Shown: positions 43,204 to 53,940 of the stretch, piece by piece
Position numbering within the stretch: the stretch's first letter is position 1
How the letters are laid out: every line of letters begins with the position of its first letter
Assembly (NCBI RefSeq): GCF_033807575.1
Contig: NC_084710.1
Span: forward strand, 22,052,357-22,116,356
Length of the DNA stretch: 64,000 bases
Reading direction: 5' to 3'
Origin: Cydia pomonella
Taxonomy: Eukaryota; Arthropoda; Insecta; Lepidoptera; Tortricidae
Notes under the pieces: generated by a model
Databases searched by the model: none
What the model was told of the DNA's origin: nothing
Seen by the model: only the letters and a program-made list of their open reading frames with translations
Program-made: the position numbers and the translations under genes

Positions 43204-43510
43204 AATAGTTTTTTCTACTCGTCGACTGTAATGGTTGAATTAAGATTTCGTATACAAAACTATAATTGCGTACTTTTCTTGTGTGGGCTTCCACTCAACT
43301 ATAAGATTCATTTCGATACGCTGTAGTCAACTGTAATATTATTTTATATAATAGAGAGCTTTTCATTCGAGTACCGTGTTAAGGCAACGAAGCTTGCTAA
43401 GTTGCTTAAGTAAGGTACGAGATTGAAAAGCTTGATTTTATCACTATTGTATACAATACTTTTTCTACGAGTCATCTGAAGTAATACTTTTTTTATTATA
43501 AAACCTAAAT
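43204..43510. repeat. Repeat F copy
   Basis: CTACTCGTCGACTGTAATGG, GATACGCTGTAGTCAACTGT, GAGAGCTTTTCATTCGAGTA and GTACGAGATTGAAAAGCTTG. The parts correspond to 26160-26290 (same strand) and 26590-26755 (inverted). Confidence 0.65.
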
Positions 43511-43661
43511 AACTCTCGCCCCGCGCCCCGCGCCTCTGGCTGAAAAGGCTAATCAATTACCGTATTTTTATTTAATATTACCAGCTGGTATCAAAATGGA
43601 AATAGTTTGATAACAAAAGGTGTTTTGCCCATAACAATAATATAAATTATGTTATATTTCT

Positions 43662-43930
43662 GACCGACCGGTCTGGCCTAGTGGGTAGTAAACCTTTAAC
43701 CTGCCTATGAAGCCGATGGTCCCGGGTTCAAATCTTGGTAAGGGCATTTATTTATTCGTGTGATGAGCATGCATATTTGTTCCTGAGTCATGGGTGTTTT
43801 CTATGTATTTATACATATTTATATATTATATATATCGTTGTCTAAGTACCCTCAACACAAGCCTTATTGGGCTTACTGTGGGACTTAGTCAATTTGTGTA
43901 ATAATGTCGTATAATATTTATTTATTTATT
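43662..43930 (+). mobile_element. SINE A, copy 5
   Basis: GACCGGTCTGGCCTAGTGGG head with a small local duplication (AACCTTTAACCTGCC), B box GGTTCAAATC, (TTTA)n end. Confidence 0.9.
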
Positions 43931-43937
43931 TCTAACA

Positions 43938-44103
43938 GGTGTATATCACGAATATTTGTTCCTGTGTTATGGATGTTATCTATGTATCTAAGTATGTATT
44001 TATCTATATGTATAAGTATGTATGTTATCGTCCTAGTACCTATAGTACAAGCTTTGCTTGGTTTGGGACTATGTCAAGCCGTGTAAAAATGTCCCCAAGG
44101 ACA
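43938..44103 (+). mobile_element. SINE B, copy 3, 5'-truncated
   Basis: CACGAATATTTGTTCCTGTG, TATGTTATCGTCCTAGTACC, TACAAGCTTTGCTTGGTTTG, ending TGTCCCC. It directly follows SINE A copy 5. Confidence 0.8.
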
Positions 44104-44130
44104 TATTTTGTCACAACATTGAGACTCTGC

Positions 44131-44294
44131 GGGCCTCCGCTAGCTGACGCGGACGCCCGCCGCGTGCGCACACACGCGGGTGCTATTTGTAGGTGAAATC
44201 CGCCGCACGCGTCCGCTTCAGTTAGCGTCGCTCATACTATTTTTCGTTAACCCGCTCGTCCGCTCCGTGCACCCGCGCCAGCTAGCGGAGGCCC
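44131..44294. mobile_element. GC-rich MITE with 16-bp perfect ends (164 bp)
   Basis: GGGCCTCCGCTAGCTG and CAGCTAGCGGAGGCCC. Clearly GC-richer than its surroundings. The target duplication is unclear. Confidence 0.85.
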
Positions 44295-44699
44295 TGATGA
44301 AATGAAGCCGCTTGCTTTACGAGTATCTCATTTCCATGAAATATACTTATAGCCTTAACTTGATATCACTATGTGTAACAAAAATACGGAGAACGAATAA
44401 CTTGTACTTGTTACTTCAAATATAATTTATTTCACTGTTTCATGCATTTCGCAAGTTACGTGAAGCGATTATTTTATTGGAAATATTGTAGGATGCATTG
44501 CATAAAACGGGGCAAAATAACTTATTATACCGGACATATCAGTATTATTAATTATAAGTAATTACTTAAAGGTTCATTTAGACGATACGATAATTTGCGT
44601 AGTTTCATTGCATTACGGAATATCGATTGATTGAATTTATTGTAACTCAGTAGTTTGAAATGTAGCGAAATGGAATAAGTTTTTGGCAAAAATGTTATT
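44295..44699. other. No feature recognised
   Basis: AT-rich. Confidence 0.3.
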
Positions 44700-45055
44700 T
44701 TTGGTACTTACAAGCTTTTACAATGGGCTGTGCTCTGAAGAATTGTTTGACATGATGCCAACGGCCGCTTTCTATCACCGCACCGCTCGCCGACGGCAGG
44801 GTGTTCATCTTCACACCATAGAACCCAAATGGTCGCGCACTGTGCGGTTTGAGAGGAACTTCCTCCCGCGGACGATCCGGCTGTGGAATGAGCTACCTGC
44901 CGAGGTTTTCCCGAGGGTCTACAGTATGAGGTTCTTCAAAAAAGGAGTATACAGATCTTTAAAGGGTTGGCATTTGCGTAACACTTCTGGAGTTCCAGGC
45001 GTCCATAGGCGACGGTGACTGCTTACAATCATGTTTGTTTGGTATAAAAAAAGCT
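44700..45055 (+). pseudogene. LINE reverse transcriptase C-terminus and tail (family 1b)
   Basis: Plus frame ending at 45018: GLCSEELFDMMPTAAFYHR, TVRFERNFLPRTIRLWNELP, VFPRVYSMRFFKKGVY, SLKGW. This is the best-preserved 1b C-terminus in the window, followed by GGTGACTGCTTACAATCATG and TATAAAAAAA. 5'-truncated, so no catalytic palm. The in-frame ATG at 44683 lies in flanking sequence. Confidence 0.8.
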
Positions 45056-45190
45056 TTCGCTGACTGTACTTTTCTTACCACTGGCAACTAATACTCATCA
45101 CTCATCGAGACAATTCTAACAACCCCAAACACAACTAGTTTGCGTTGATTTATCACAGAGTTCCCATGGCCACCTCATGTCTGACAAGGA
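45056..45190 (-). repeat. Repeat D, partial minus copy
   Basis: TCGCTGACTGTACTTTTCTT, GGCAACTAATACTCAT and CACAGAGTTCCCATGG. Confidence 0.65.
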
Positions 45191-45219
45191 AAAGACTTTT
45201 GACCCAATTATCCAATAAT

Positions 45220-45805
45220 AATTATTTACGATACAAGTGCAGAAAATTCGCAACGAGTCTGGTCTGGTCCTCTTCTTCTTCCTCGCGTTGCCCGGCATTT
45301 TGCCACGGCTCATGGGAGCCTGGGGTCCGCTTGACAACTATACCCAAGATTTGGCGTAGGCACTAGTTTTTACGAAAGCGACTGCCATCTGACCTTCCAA
45401 CCCAAAGGGTATATATAATAGGCCTTGTTGGAATTAGTCCGGTTTCCTAACGATGTTTTCCTTCACCGAAAAGCGACTGGTAGGTATATATCAAATGATG
45501 TCTTGTACATAAGTTCCGAAAAACTACGAGCCGGGGTTAGAAGGTTAGAACCCGCGACCTCCGGATTGCATGGCGCACCCTCTTACCGCTAGGCTACCAG
45601 CGCTTCAACAAAACTTGCAACGAATAAATTAAAACACGACCGTAGGGAGTATTTTAAATCGACAAGAGTTGCGAATTATCTATTCGCACGTGTATTGTAC
45701 AACGTTTTACAGTACATATGGCTCTTTAAAGTTTGGACATAATTATGCACGGAAAGTGCTCATTCCCGCAGTGCGGGAAAGTAGCACCATATGTACTGTA
45801 AATAA
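45220..45805. repeat. TACAGTACATATGG palindrome, split by SINE C
   Basis: TTTACGATACAAGTGCAGAA at the left and AAATTAAAACACGACCGTAG, GCACCATATGTACTGTAAAT at the right match 26290-26475. Confidence 0.7.
45257..45605 (-). mobile_element. SINE C, copy 3
   Basis: CTCTTCTTCTTCCTCGCGTT tail at left, GGCTCATGGGAGCCTGGGGT body, and GCTAGGCTACCAGCGCTT head at right. The flanks (AAAATTCGCAACGAG / AAAACTTGCAACGAA) look like a diverged 15-bp target duplication. Confidence 0.88.
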
Positions 45806-46674
45806 TATTTGTATATAACCTAAATATTTGAATAATGGTACCAAAAATAACGCATAAAAAATGTTACAGTTAATTTGTCTTGAAGAAAAGACTGGTTTTT
45901 AAGGACGGTTATTTCTTGCAAAAGTTGTTTATTATTTGAATGAAGGCCTCTTTCGTTGATGCAACTTTTGCATAAAGTAAAGAGGGAAAATGGTGTCAGA
46001 AAAAGGAGTTTTAAAAAGTCGTAGCGCTTTTCTGGACCAAAATATGACTGCCAAAAAGGCTGTAGCCGTTGTGTGTGTGTGTTGTTATAAATTTAAAAAA
46101 CATTGTATGCGAGCGAGCGCCTCGACTGCCCGCAAATTGTGTACTGGATAGAGGTAGTTATTGGTAGGTCTAAGTAGATATAGGGTATAGGTTACTAACA
46201 TAGTGTTAAGGCTAAAATGGTAGTAATAAAATATGGATCGCTTTGTGATCTGAAATAAAGAATTTTAAATTTTAATTTTAATTTTTTTTATTTTATATCC
46301 GCGCTGCCGGGCACGCACATCCATCTCACTCACGGTCACTCAGTGAGAGTGAGAGAACAACGCGAACTTACTTCACAAAAATATCATGTGTAGAAAGAAA
46401 AAATAATAAAAGGAAAAATAAGAAAGAATTTGCGGAACAAGAATACGGTATTCAATCAAATGAGTTTTCCAATGATGCGTGGTGAAGAAGAATTATCGAT
46501 TGTGTCACAAGGGAGCAAAATGGTATATTTACGGTGAGGGTGTACATTTAATCCTGAACTAAGCCAACGATCCAGAATAGAATCCTGAGAGCAGCGAGGG
46601 ATCTAATATAGAATCCTAAGCGTAGTGCGGGAATAATTTGGTTCCCAAGGTGAAAATAATTTGGTACCATAATA
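45806..46674. other. No gene; one LINE 3' end
   Basis: About 46130-46290 (GCGAGCGCCTCGACTGCCCG, GATCTGAAATAAAGAATTTT) looks like a plus-strand LINE 3' UTR with AATAAA. The rest is unassigned. Confidence 0.4.
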
Positions 46675-47650
46675 TTATTATTATTATTTATTATACTTTA
46701 GAAACATACAGTCGTTTAAAAACAGTACCTATACAAAATTGCTTAAGTTTAGACCTAGAGTTTCATTTTTTACATAAAATCAGTCTGTTTTTTTTTTTTT
46801 TTCTTTAAGATTACAATTTTAAATGTTACCCAAAACTAAACATTTGAGAGCGTAAAGAAAAGAAAACATGCATAATTACATTTGTTACCTAAAGAAAAGC
46901 ACGTTTTAAAATATTAATGGAACAAGTAAATATATCTATGTTAGAGAGCTTGTCATTTTCGTTAAATAGTTTGCAGGCACGTCTTATGAATATATTTTGT
47001 GCATAACACGTTCTACTGTTGGGAATCGAGAATAACCTTTTCTTCTGACAGTGGCGCTGACGTCTACGAGGAACTCTGAGCTGTATTTGGTGTAGTAGCG
47101 AGGGGACATCTAATTTTTTCTGTTACCTTCCGTGACTATTTCGCACTCGATGGTCTCATCGGAAGATCAGCGCTGGAAGTCGCCAGCAACATGCTGAGAT
47201 GAGGCCATTTCGTGACACTTTACTCTCACTATGTTCTCTTTTATGTCTGTCTATTACTGTTGGTGTGTTTATGAATAAACAAATTCTATTCTATTCTATT
47301 CTTAATATATTGCGCATAATTTTATAGAGTAAGACGGAATCTGCGATATCTCGGCGGTTACTAAGTGTTTGAAGTTTATGGTGGATCAGTGATTCGCTAT
47401 AGCTAACATGTGTGTGACCAGTTCTAAAATCGAGAGTTTTAAGGAACTTTCTTTGTATCCGTTCCACCCGTTCAATATGGATGTTATGATAAGGTTTCCA
47501 AACTGTACTAGCAAACTCGAGATGGCTGCGAACAAAGCTATTAAAAAGGATTTTGTAGGTGACACATATATCACGTATGACGAAATTATTACGTATCGAA
47601 ATATACGAAGTATCATAAAATAGTATACATGAGAAAATTTTAACTCTGTC
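46675..47650 (-). pseudogene. LINE reverse transcriptase fragment with insertion
   Basis: Minus strand. ILFNSFVRSHLEFASTVWKP, ERVERIQRKFLKTLDF and LSNRRDIADSVLLYKIM (about 47620-47310), then after an insertion RTCYAQNIFIRRACKLFN and LSNIDIFTCSINILKRAFL ending at a stop near 46897. This is the C-terminal third of a CR1/Jockey-like reverse transcriptase with its 3' UTR at the left. The short plus-strand frames here are shadows. Confidence 0.75.
47130..47303 (+). mobile_element. Small retroelement 3' end inserted in the LINE
   Basis: CTTCCGTGACTATTTCGCAC to ATGAATAAACAAATTCTATT, then (TCTAT)n. AATAAA plus a TTCTA repeat tail mark a plus-strand retroposed 3' end. It separates the two parts of the LINE above. 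Confidence 0.6.
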
Positions 47651-47940
47651 CTAGAACAGACAAGCGCATTTTTGATCCCTCCTAGCAGGGATGAAAAGTG
47701 CTACATTGACCCTTCGTAACAGGGAAGAATAAGCTCTTTTCCGAATAGGTGATGTGAAAATAAATAGGTACATAGATGAGAAAAATAAACTAAAACCTTA
47801 AGAAAACTAACATCGTTTGATGCCTCTAGAGTCGTGCACAACATGAACTAGGTTAAGAATTATGATATAATAAAATGTCAGAGCAAAACACAAATCACGT
47901 AACAACTTCTTACTAGAAACAACCTTGAACAGTAAAATTC
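47651..47940. other. No feature recognised
   Basis: Short unassigned stretch. Confidence 0.3.
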
Positions 47941-48137
47941 GAACAAACGATGCACCGCCACTGTTCACTGACTAGTTATTAACCTTATTACCATAACATA
48001 AGGTACATTTATGGTGAGTGAAGAGTTATTTTAGTACCATTAAGGTACCAGTCTGATTCAAACTGCACCAGCCATATGCTGCAGTATTGGGGAGCGATGT
48101 TGCTACCGCATATGTCAAAAATCGAATGTGACATTTG
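47941..48137 (+). repeat. 197-bp dispersed repeat, copy 2
   Basis: GAACAAACGATGCACCGCCA to AATGTGACATTTG. See 26774-26970. Confidence 0.85.
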
Positions 48138-48151
48138 ATATTCGCACGCGA

Positions 48152-48480
48152 CTCCGGATTGCAAGTCGCACGCTCTTACCTAGTGGTAAGAGCGTGCGAC
48201 TTGCAATCCGGAGGTCGCGGGCTCAAGCCCCGGCTCATACTAATGAGTTTTTCGAAATATCATTTGATATTTACCAGTCGCTTTTCGGTGAAGGAAAACA
48301 TCGTGAGGAAACCGGACTGATCCCAATAAGACCTAGTTTACCCTCTGGGTTGAAAGGTTAGATGGCAGTCGCTTTCGTAAAAAGTAGTCTACGCCAATTC
48401 TTGGGATTAGTTGCCAAGCGGACCCCAGGCTCCCAGGATGAGTCGTGGCAAAAAGCCGGGACAACGCGAGGAAAAAGACG
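48152..48480 (+). mobile_element. SINE C, copy 4, with snap-back 5' end
   Basis: The SINE begins inside its tRNA head. 48152-48180 is an exact inverse of 48185-48213 (29 bp each) around TAGT. The body continues normally to GACAACGCGAGGAAAAAGAC. Confidence 0.9.
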
Positions 48481-49065
48481 CAGTCAGCAGTATTGATGCT
48501 GATTGCAATACTGCAAAAAACGTCAAATTTAACGTAAATATCGTGATAAAATTGCCTTTTTGATTGCAGCAAGTCGGCAGCATTATTGCTGCAGTATTGC
48601 GGCACGATATTACTAAGCAATGTAATGTGAAAATCGAGGTTGCTGCCCTGATTAGGGGTTTATTTCTACATTTGCACTACAGATGGAATTATAAGACAAT
48701 CGGCTATTGGTTTTTCAATCTTTTATTTCCATTCTGGTCTGCGGGATTTTGGAAAAATTGATATTTTTTATATGATTTTTTAAACATTGTCTAAAATTTT
48801 TTTATTTAATTTATCGTTTCCTGGATTTTTTTTATATACGAAATCTACATATTTGGGTTCGTCCTTCACGTTTCTAAAAACTTTAATTTTAAAGTTATCG
48901 ACACAAAAGTTATGGCCAGAAAACCAGTTTTTTTGACATAAAATTTTCAAAAATGCCAATTATCTCGATGTCAATGGATTTTGAATTAAATCGCTTAAAG
49001 CCGTTGCTGTTAATGTGATATGCTACAAAAATATTAGAAAACTAAGGGATTCAATCCCGACTTTC
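48481..49065. other. No gene recognised
   Basis: 48481-48650 contains repeated GCAGTATTG-type motifs related to the 197-bp repeat; nothing further. Confidence 0.35.
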
Positions 49066-49325
49066 ATTCCGGAGGTCGCGGGTTTAAATCCTGGCTCGTA
49101 CCAATGAGTTTTTCGGAACTTATGTACGAAATATCATTTGATATTTACCACTAGCTTTTCGGTGAAGGAAAACATCGTGAGGAAACCTGCATACATCTGC
49201 GAAGAAATTCAAAGGTGTATGTGAAGTCCCCAATCCGCATTGGGCTAGCGTGGGGACTATAGCCCGAGCCCTCTCGCACATGAGAGGAGGCCTGTGCCCA
49301 GCAGTGGGACTTATATAGGCTGAAT
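49066..49325 (+). mobile_element. SINE C head with a different 3' part
   Basis: CCGGAGGTCGCGGGTTTAAA to AAACATCGTGAGGAAACC is SINE C. It then switches to TGCATACATCTGCGAAGAAA, CATTGGGCTAGCGTGGGGAC, CCTGTGCCCAGCAGTGGGAC and ATATAGGCTGA, a 3' part unlike the other C copies and similar to lepidopteran LINE tails. Confidence 0.8.
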
Positions 49326-49358
49326 TATTATTATTTTATTATTATTTATTATTTATTT

Positions 49359-49640
49359 GACGACCGGTTTGGCCTAGTGGGTAGTGATCCTGCCTACGAA
49401 GCTGATGGTCCCGGGTTCAAATCCTGGTAAGGGCATTTATTCGTGTGATGAGCATGGATATTTGTTCCTGAGTCATGGGTGTTTTCTATGTATTTAAGTA
49501 TTTATAAATATTCATATATTATATATATCGTTGTCTAAGTACCCTCAACACAAGCCTTATTGAGCTTACTGTGGGACTTAGTCAATTTGTGTAATAATGT
49601 CCTATAATATTTATTTATTATTTATTTATTTATTATTAAG
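49359..49640 (+). mobile_element. SINE A, copy 6
   Basis: GACGACCGGTTTGGCCTAGT head, GGTTCAAATCC B box, (TTTA)n tail. Confidence 0.9.
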
Positions 49641-50404
49641 GGATTCACATCGAAGGTCATTAGCTCCAGGGAGCCCCTTAAAACTAGCATACATATTATA
49701 AAAATATATCTTAAAATTAATTAAAGTTGCGATGCATTATATTATTATAATATTATCATTTTGATATTCACGGCAGCAATACTGCAGGACTTGCAGGAGT
49801 AACGCTGATGCAGTCTAAATCCAAACGATACCTTTACCGTTGCCAGATAACTTGACCCGTTGCATCTCTAACTAGACAACAGCAACTGCTGGAATTTCGA
49901 TCTTGTTACTAGAGACGTAAAGTGTGTTTTATATATATGATATGATATGATCCACCGTGTTACATAAATTCGGTCAAGTGATGACACTGCCCATGAATTG
50001 TCTTTTTTTGTGCTTGAAAGTAAAAGTGTAACGTAAGTTGAGGTAGGTAACAGCATTTTTAATTCTGGTATAAAATTATTACTAGATTTTGTGACAAGAA
50101 GGATTTTATAATAGAATCTTGAGAGTAGCGAAGGATCTAAAAGAGAATCAAGAGCGTAATGAGGGATTCAAGTGTTAACGACCAATGTGGAAATAATTTT
50201 GCTACCATGCATGTGAAACATACTGCACATACTGATATTCATATCACCTGTGAGGAAACTATTATGTTACAAAATATGATTTGAGCTACAAAAATAGTGT
50301 GCAAAAAATATATAAATAATGTCCTAGAACAGGAAAGTGCCACTTAGATACCTCCAAGCAGGGAAGAAAAAGCCCTTTTCTGAATATATTTTTATCCAAA
50401 TCCT
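49641..50404. other. No feature recognised
   Basis: AT-rich. Confidence 0.3.
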
Positions 50405-50615
50405 TATTTTTTTTATACCACGTCAGTGGCAAACAAGCATAATGATAAGCAGTCACCGTAGCCTATAAACGCCTGCAATTCCAGAGGTGTTACATGCGCG
50501 CTGCCGACCCTTTAAAAACTGTAAACTCCTTTTTGAAGAACCTCATACTGGCCCTCGAGAAAACCTCGGCAGGGAGCTCATTTCACAGCCGGAGCGTCCA
50601 CGGGAGAAAGTTTAT
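50405..50615 (-). mobile_element. LINE tail, family 1b
   Basis: TATACCACGTCAGTGGCAAA, AAGCAGTCACCGTAGCC, GTTACATGCGCGCTGCCGAC and CTCATTTCACAGCCGGAGCG. Confidence 0.75.
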
Positions 50616-51374
50616 ATAATTTGTACGATATGAGAGTAAGTTTGTGTCGTGTGTTCCAACAACATCAATATTTTTTTTTTTTCATTACATATTACTAAAT
50701 AGAACGCAATGCTCATGAAACGTCACTCCTCAAACCACATTTGGCTCAGAATTCTACTTTACGATCCCTCGTTAATATCAGGAATATCGGGATTCTATTG
50801 CAGAATACTTCGCTACATTCAGAATTCAATGCACGTAGCTAAATAAAATGTATAATTTTGGTCTCTTGTGACACAATCTACTATTACATGCCACCTATTC
50901 TCACTTTACCGGTAAGTACCTATCTTTCATAGCCCGCGGCCCAATCATTTGCGTACTTAGTTTACAACACAGGTGTAATCACAATGTTTTACTTGTATTA
51001 CACATTTTGTTACGAAAACTAAATTGGCGCATTGTTCGGATTTGAACCCTGGACCGTGCGAACGGGGCATCAGCTACATGGTGATGACTGGCCTATAGAT
51101 GAAGCATAAGAGTTTAATCGCGATCACTGGGAAATAATTCCCACAAATTAATGGGGTTGAAAAGAACATTTTGTAGTGGTTTCAACTGTTTTATGCTGTT
51201 TTTGAATCTTTCACTCCGCTCACTTTCCAAATAACTCCACATTATTTATTAAATTGGAACCTTAATACATATAAGAAAATTGGAACGAAAATGATTGCAA
51301 CGCCCTCTGCGTTAAGCATTGCGCATTTTTTCTCATTTAGTACGAGACCTTACTTCTCCTGGGGCGTCAGCACG
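50616..51374. other. No gene; possible decayed tRNA-like SINE head
   Basis: 51025-51095 has GGATTTGAACCCTGGACC, an inverted B box-like motif, but no matching A box. Otherwise unassigned. Confidence 0.3.
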
Positions 51375-51480
51375 GTCTCATTTTTATTCCCCGTCACCAT
51401 GCCTGTCACGTTCTAACAAATACCTAAGTGCAAAAGTGATAGGCATAGTGACAGGCGATAAAAATGGAACCATGCTGCTT
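51375..51480. mobile_element. MITE H copy
   Basis: GGTCTCATTTTTATTCCCCG, ATGCCTGTCACGTTCTAACA and GTGACAGGCGATAAAAATGG form inverted ends. Confidence 0.75.
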
Positions 51481-51561
51481 GCTACCGATGCTCGTCGTTG
51501 TCGACGGGACAGTGTGAAATATCTCTTGTAATTATAATTAATTTATATTATAGATAATGTC

Positions 51562-51822
51562 TTATAATAAATATTATAGGACATTATTACACAAATTGAC
51601 TAAGTCCCACAGTAAGCTCAATAAGGCTTGTGTTGAGGGTACTTAGACAAAGATATATATAATATATAAATATTTATAAATACTTAAATACATAGAAAAC
51701 ATCCATGACTCAGGAACAAATATCCATGCTCATCACACGAATAAATGCCTTTACCAGGATTTGAACCCGGGACCATCAGCTTCGTAGGCAGGGTCACTAC
51801 CCACTAGGCCAAACCGGTCGTC
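51562..51822 (-). mobile_element. SINE A, copy 7
   Basis: Full minus copy ending AAACCGGTCGTC. Confidence 0.9.
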
Positions 51823-52139
51823 GGTATAGTTTATTAGTTGATATTATGGTATAGAGATGGGCAGTCAATGGTTAAAGCGCTGTGGTTTCTTTTCATTCAC
51901 CCGCGTGGTGACCGAATATCTCAATTAAAGTTTCGTAATGAGCACTCTATGGGAGGTAATCTATGCACAGCAGATTTACGTAACACCGTGGGTAAACGAT
52001 ATACTTGATAAACGAAATATGCACCATTTAATAGGTGTCAATTGATACTGACAACGTCAGTTTTAATCATGCGAGTTCCCATACTTGTCAAGTTATGGAT
52101 TAATTTCAAAATTAAACTATATTATCTGTCTGTCTGTTT

Positions 52140-52393
52140 GACGAACAGTCTGGCCTAGTAGGTAGTGACCCTGCCTATAAAGCCGATGGTCCTGGGTTCG
52201 AATCCCGGTAAGGGCATTTATTTGTGTGATGAGCACAGATTTTTGTTCCTGAGTCATGGATGTTTTCTATGTATTTAAGTGCTTGTATATTATATATATC
52301 GTTGCCTGAGTACCCAAAACACAAGCCCTCTTGGCTTACCGTGGGACTTAGTCAATTTGTGTGAATGTCCCTAAATATTTATTTATTGATTTA
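52140..52393 (+). mobile_element. SINE A, copy 8 (diverged)
   Basis: ACGAACAGTCTGGCCTAGTA, GGTTCGAATCC, body with AACACAAGCCCTCTTGGCTT, (TTTA) end. Confidence 0.88.
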
Positions 52394-52507
52394 TCTGTCC
52401 ATTTTGAACTTTTTTGAGGAACACTTTGTTATTAGACTTTTAACTTGCATTAAGTATCTCATATTTATGTCCACCACAACAATAGAGTTAGTACCAAATA
52501 AAGAAGG

Positions 52508-52616
52508 CAGCGTTTTTGGTAGCCCAGAGGGCGCAAGTGTTATTTTAAACGTCAAACATCTATGAAATTATGGTGTTTACTTAACACTTGTACAGGCTGG
52601 GCTATCAATATCTCTG
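52508..52616. mobile_element. MITE I, copy 1
   Basis: CAGCGTTTTTGGTAGCCCAG at the left and CTGGGCTATCAATATCTCTG at the right, with CAAGTGTTA/TAACACTTG inside. Second copy at 54663-54772. Confidence 0.7.
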
Positions 52617-52639
52617 CTAACCTAGCTTGGTCTCTATTG

Positions 52640-52985
52640 TATTGTATTGTACGGGCGATTTTCCGCAACTCGACTACTGGCGCCTATTTTGCGTGACAGG
52701 AGGGGGTGGAGGGTTGGCTACTCTTGTCAGCCCAACTCCTCGAGGACTCTAATTTTCTTAGTTAAATACAGAGCAGTACAAATGTATCTTTCATATGCCC
52801 TCTACAGGTTGGATTTCTCAATTTATTCTATGGCTAAAGAATGGAATGCGCTCCCGCCATCTGTATTCCCTGATAAATATGACCTCGGTCTCTTTAAAGC
52901 AAGAGTGAATAGGCTACTACTGAACCGGTGAGCTCCATCTTAGGCCCTGTCTTCACTTTCCATCAGGTGTGACTAGAGCCAATCG
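52640..52985 (+). pseudogene. LINE reverse transcriptase C-terminus, second type
   Basis: Plus frame 52647-52931: YSMAKEWNALPPSVFPDKYD, LGLFKARVNRLLLNR, stop, then a UTR with CCATCAGGTGTGACTAGAGC and an A run followed by (TCTTA)n. The pattern (A-WN-LP--VFP--YDL--FK-RV) is a LINE C-terminus distinct from families 1a and 1b. Confidence 0.65.
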
Positions 52986-53104
52986 CCGATCAGTTTTTAA
53001 TAAAAAAAAAATCTTATCTTATCTACCAGTTAAGCTTATTTGAAGATTGTGAAACGCCGACGATGACTTTATTCGTCAGATAAGTGGCAAGTAGCTTATT
53101 TTAG
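52986..53104. other. Unassigned gap
   Basis: No feature recognised. Confidence 0.3.
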
Positions 53105-53335
53105 GTGTAAGAAGAATTTCCTCCCTCGAACGCTTCTTCTGTGGAATGAGCTTCCTGCCGAGGTTTTCCCGAGGTTTTACAGTATGGGGTTCTTCAAAAA
53201 AGGAGTGTACAGGTTTTTAAAGGGTCGGCAACGCGCATGTAATACCTCTGGTGTTGCAGGCGTCCATAGGCTACGGTGACTGCTTACAATCAGGCGGGCC
53301 GTATGCTTGTTTGCCACCGTCGTGGTATAAAAAAA
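53105..53335 (+). pseudogene. LINE C-terminus and tail (family 1b), left of an inverted pair
   Basis: GAATTTCCTCCCTCGAACGC, TTCTGTGGAATGAGCTTCCT, TCTTCAAAAAAGGAGTGTAC, GGCGTCCATAGGCTACGGTG and TGGTATAAAAAAAA. Inverted partner at 53831-53940. Confidence 0.8.
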
Positions 53336-53940
53336 ACAGCCGAAGTCGTATCGTACTCGTAACCCCCTCGTACGCTATAAACATCATATCGGATTCCCTT
53401 TTTAATGTGGGCCGGAATAAACCCAGATATTTTTATAATACTAATTACAAAAAATCTGGGTTTTACTTGGACACTGTGAAATAAGCCCATAAAAATTGGC
53501 ATTTTGTTTGATCCACTGCTATTTCTACTGACTATACAATGCAACAAAGCACTTCTCCCACCCTATAGTAGGGTTACTATGTTATTTGCTTCTAAGTATA
53601 AACTACATCACATTGCCCAACAGGTGTCAGACCATACAAAAGCAAAAACATTGATCTACTTATTAATCAGTTTTGTAACGAACTTTTGTAACGTGACCTT
53701 CGACTTCATCTTCGTTTCATCTGATCTAACGGTTACTTAAGTTTGTGAAACCGGCCCACATAAAAAAGGGAATCCGATATGATGTTTATAGCGTACGAGG
53801 GGGTTACGAGTACGATACGACTTCGGCTGGTTTTTTTTATACCACGACGGTGGCAAACAAGCATACGGCCCGCCTGATGGTAAGCAGTCACCGCAGCCTA
53901 TGGACGCCTGCAACGCCAGAGGTGTTACATGCGCGTTGTT
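53232..53940. repeat. Large inverted repeat, about 180-bp arms
   Basis: The left arm about 53232-53415 and right arm about 53753-53938 are inverse and roughly 95 percent alike by eye. Each arm is a LINE 1b tail plus an 80-bp unique piece (CGAAGTCGTATCGTACTCGT, CATCATATCGGATTCCC). The spacer is about 340 bp. Confidence 0.88.

Noticed and set aside
47408..47623. Plus-strand open frame of 71 codons
   Set aside because: Antisense shadow of the LINE reverse transcriptase fragment on the minus strand.
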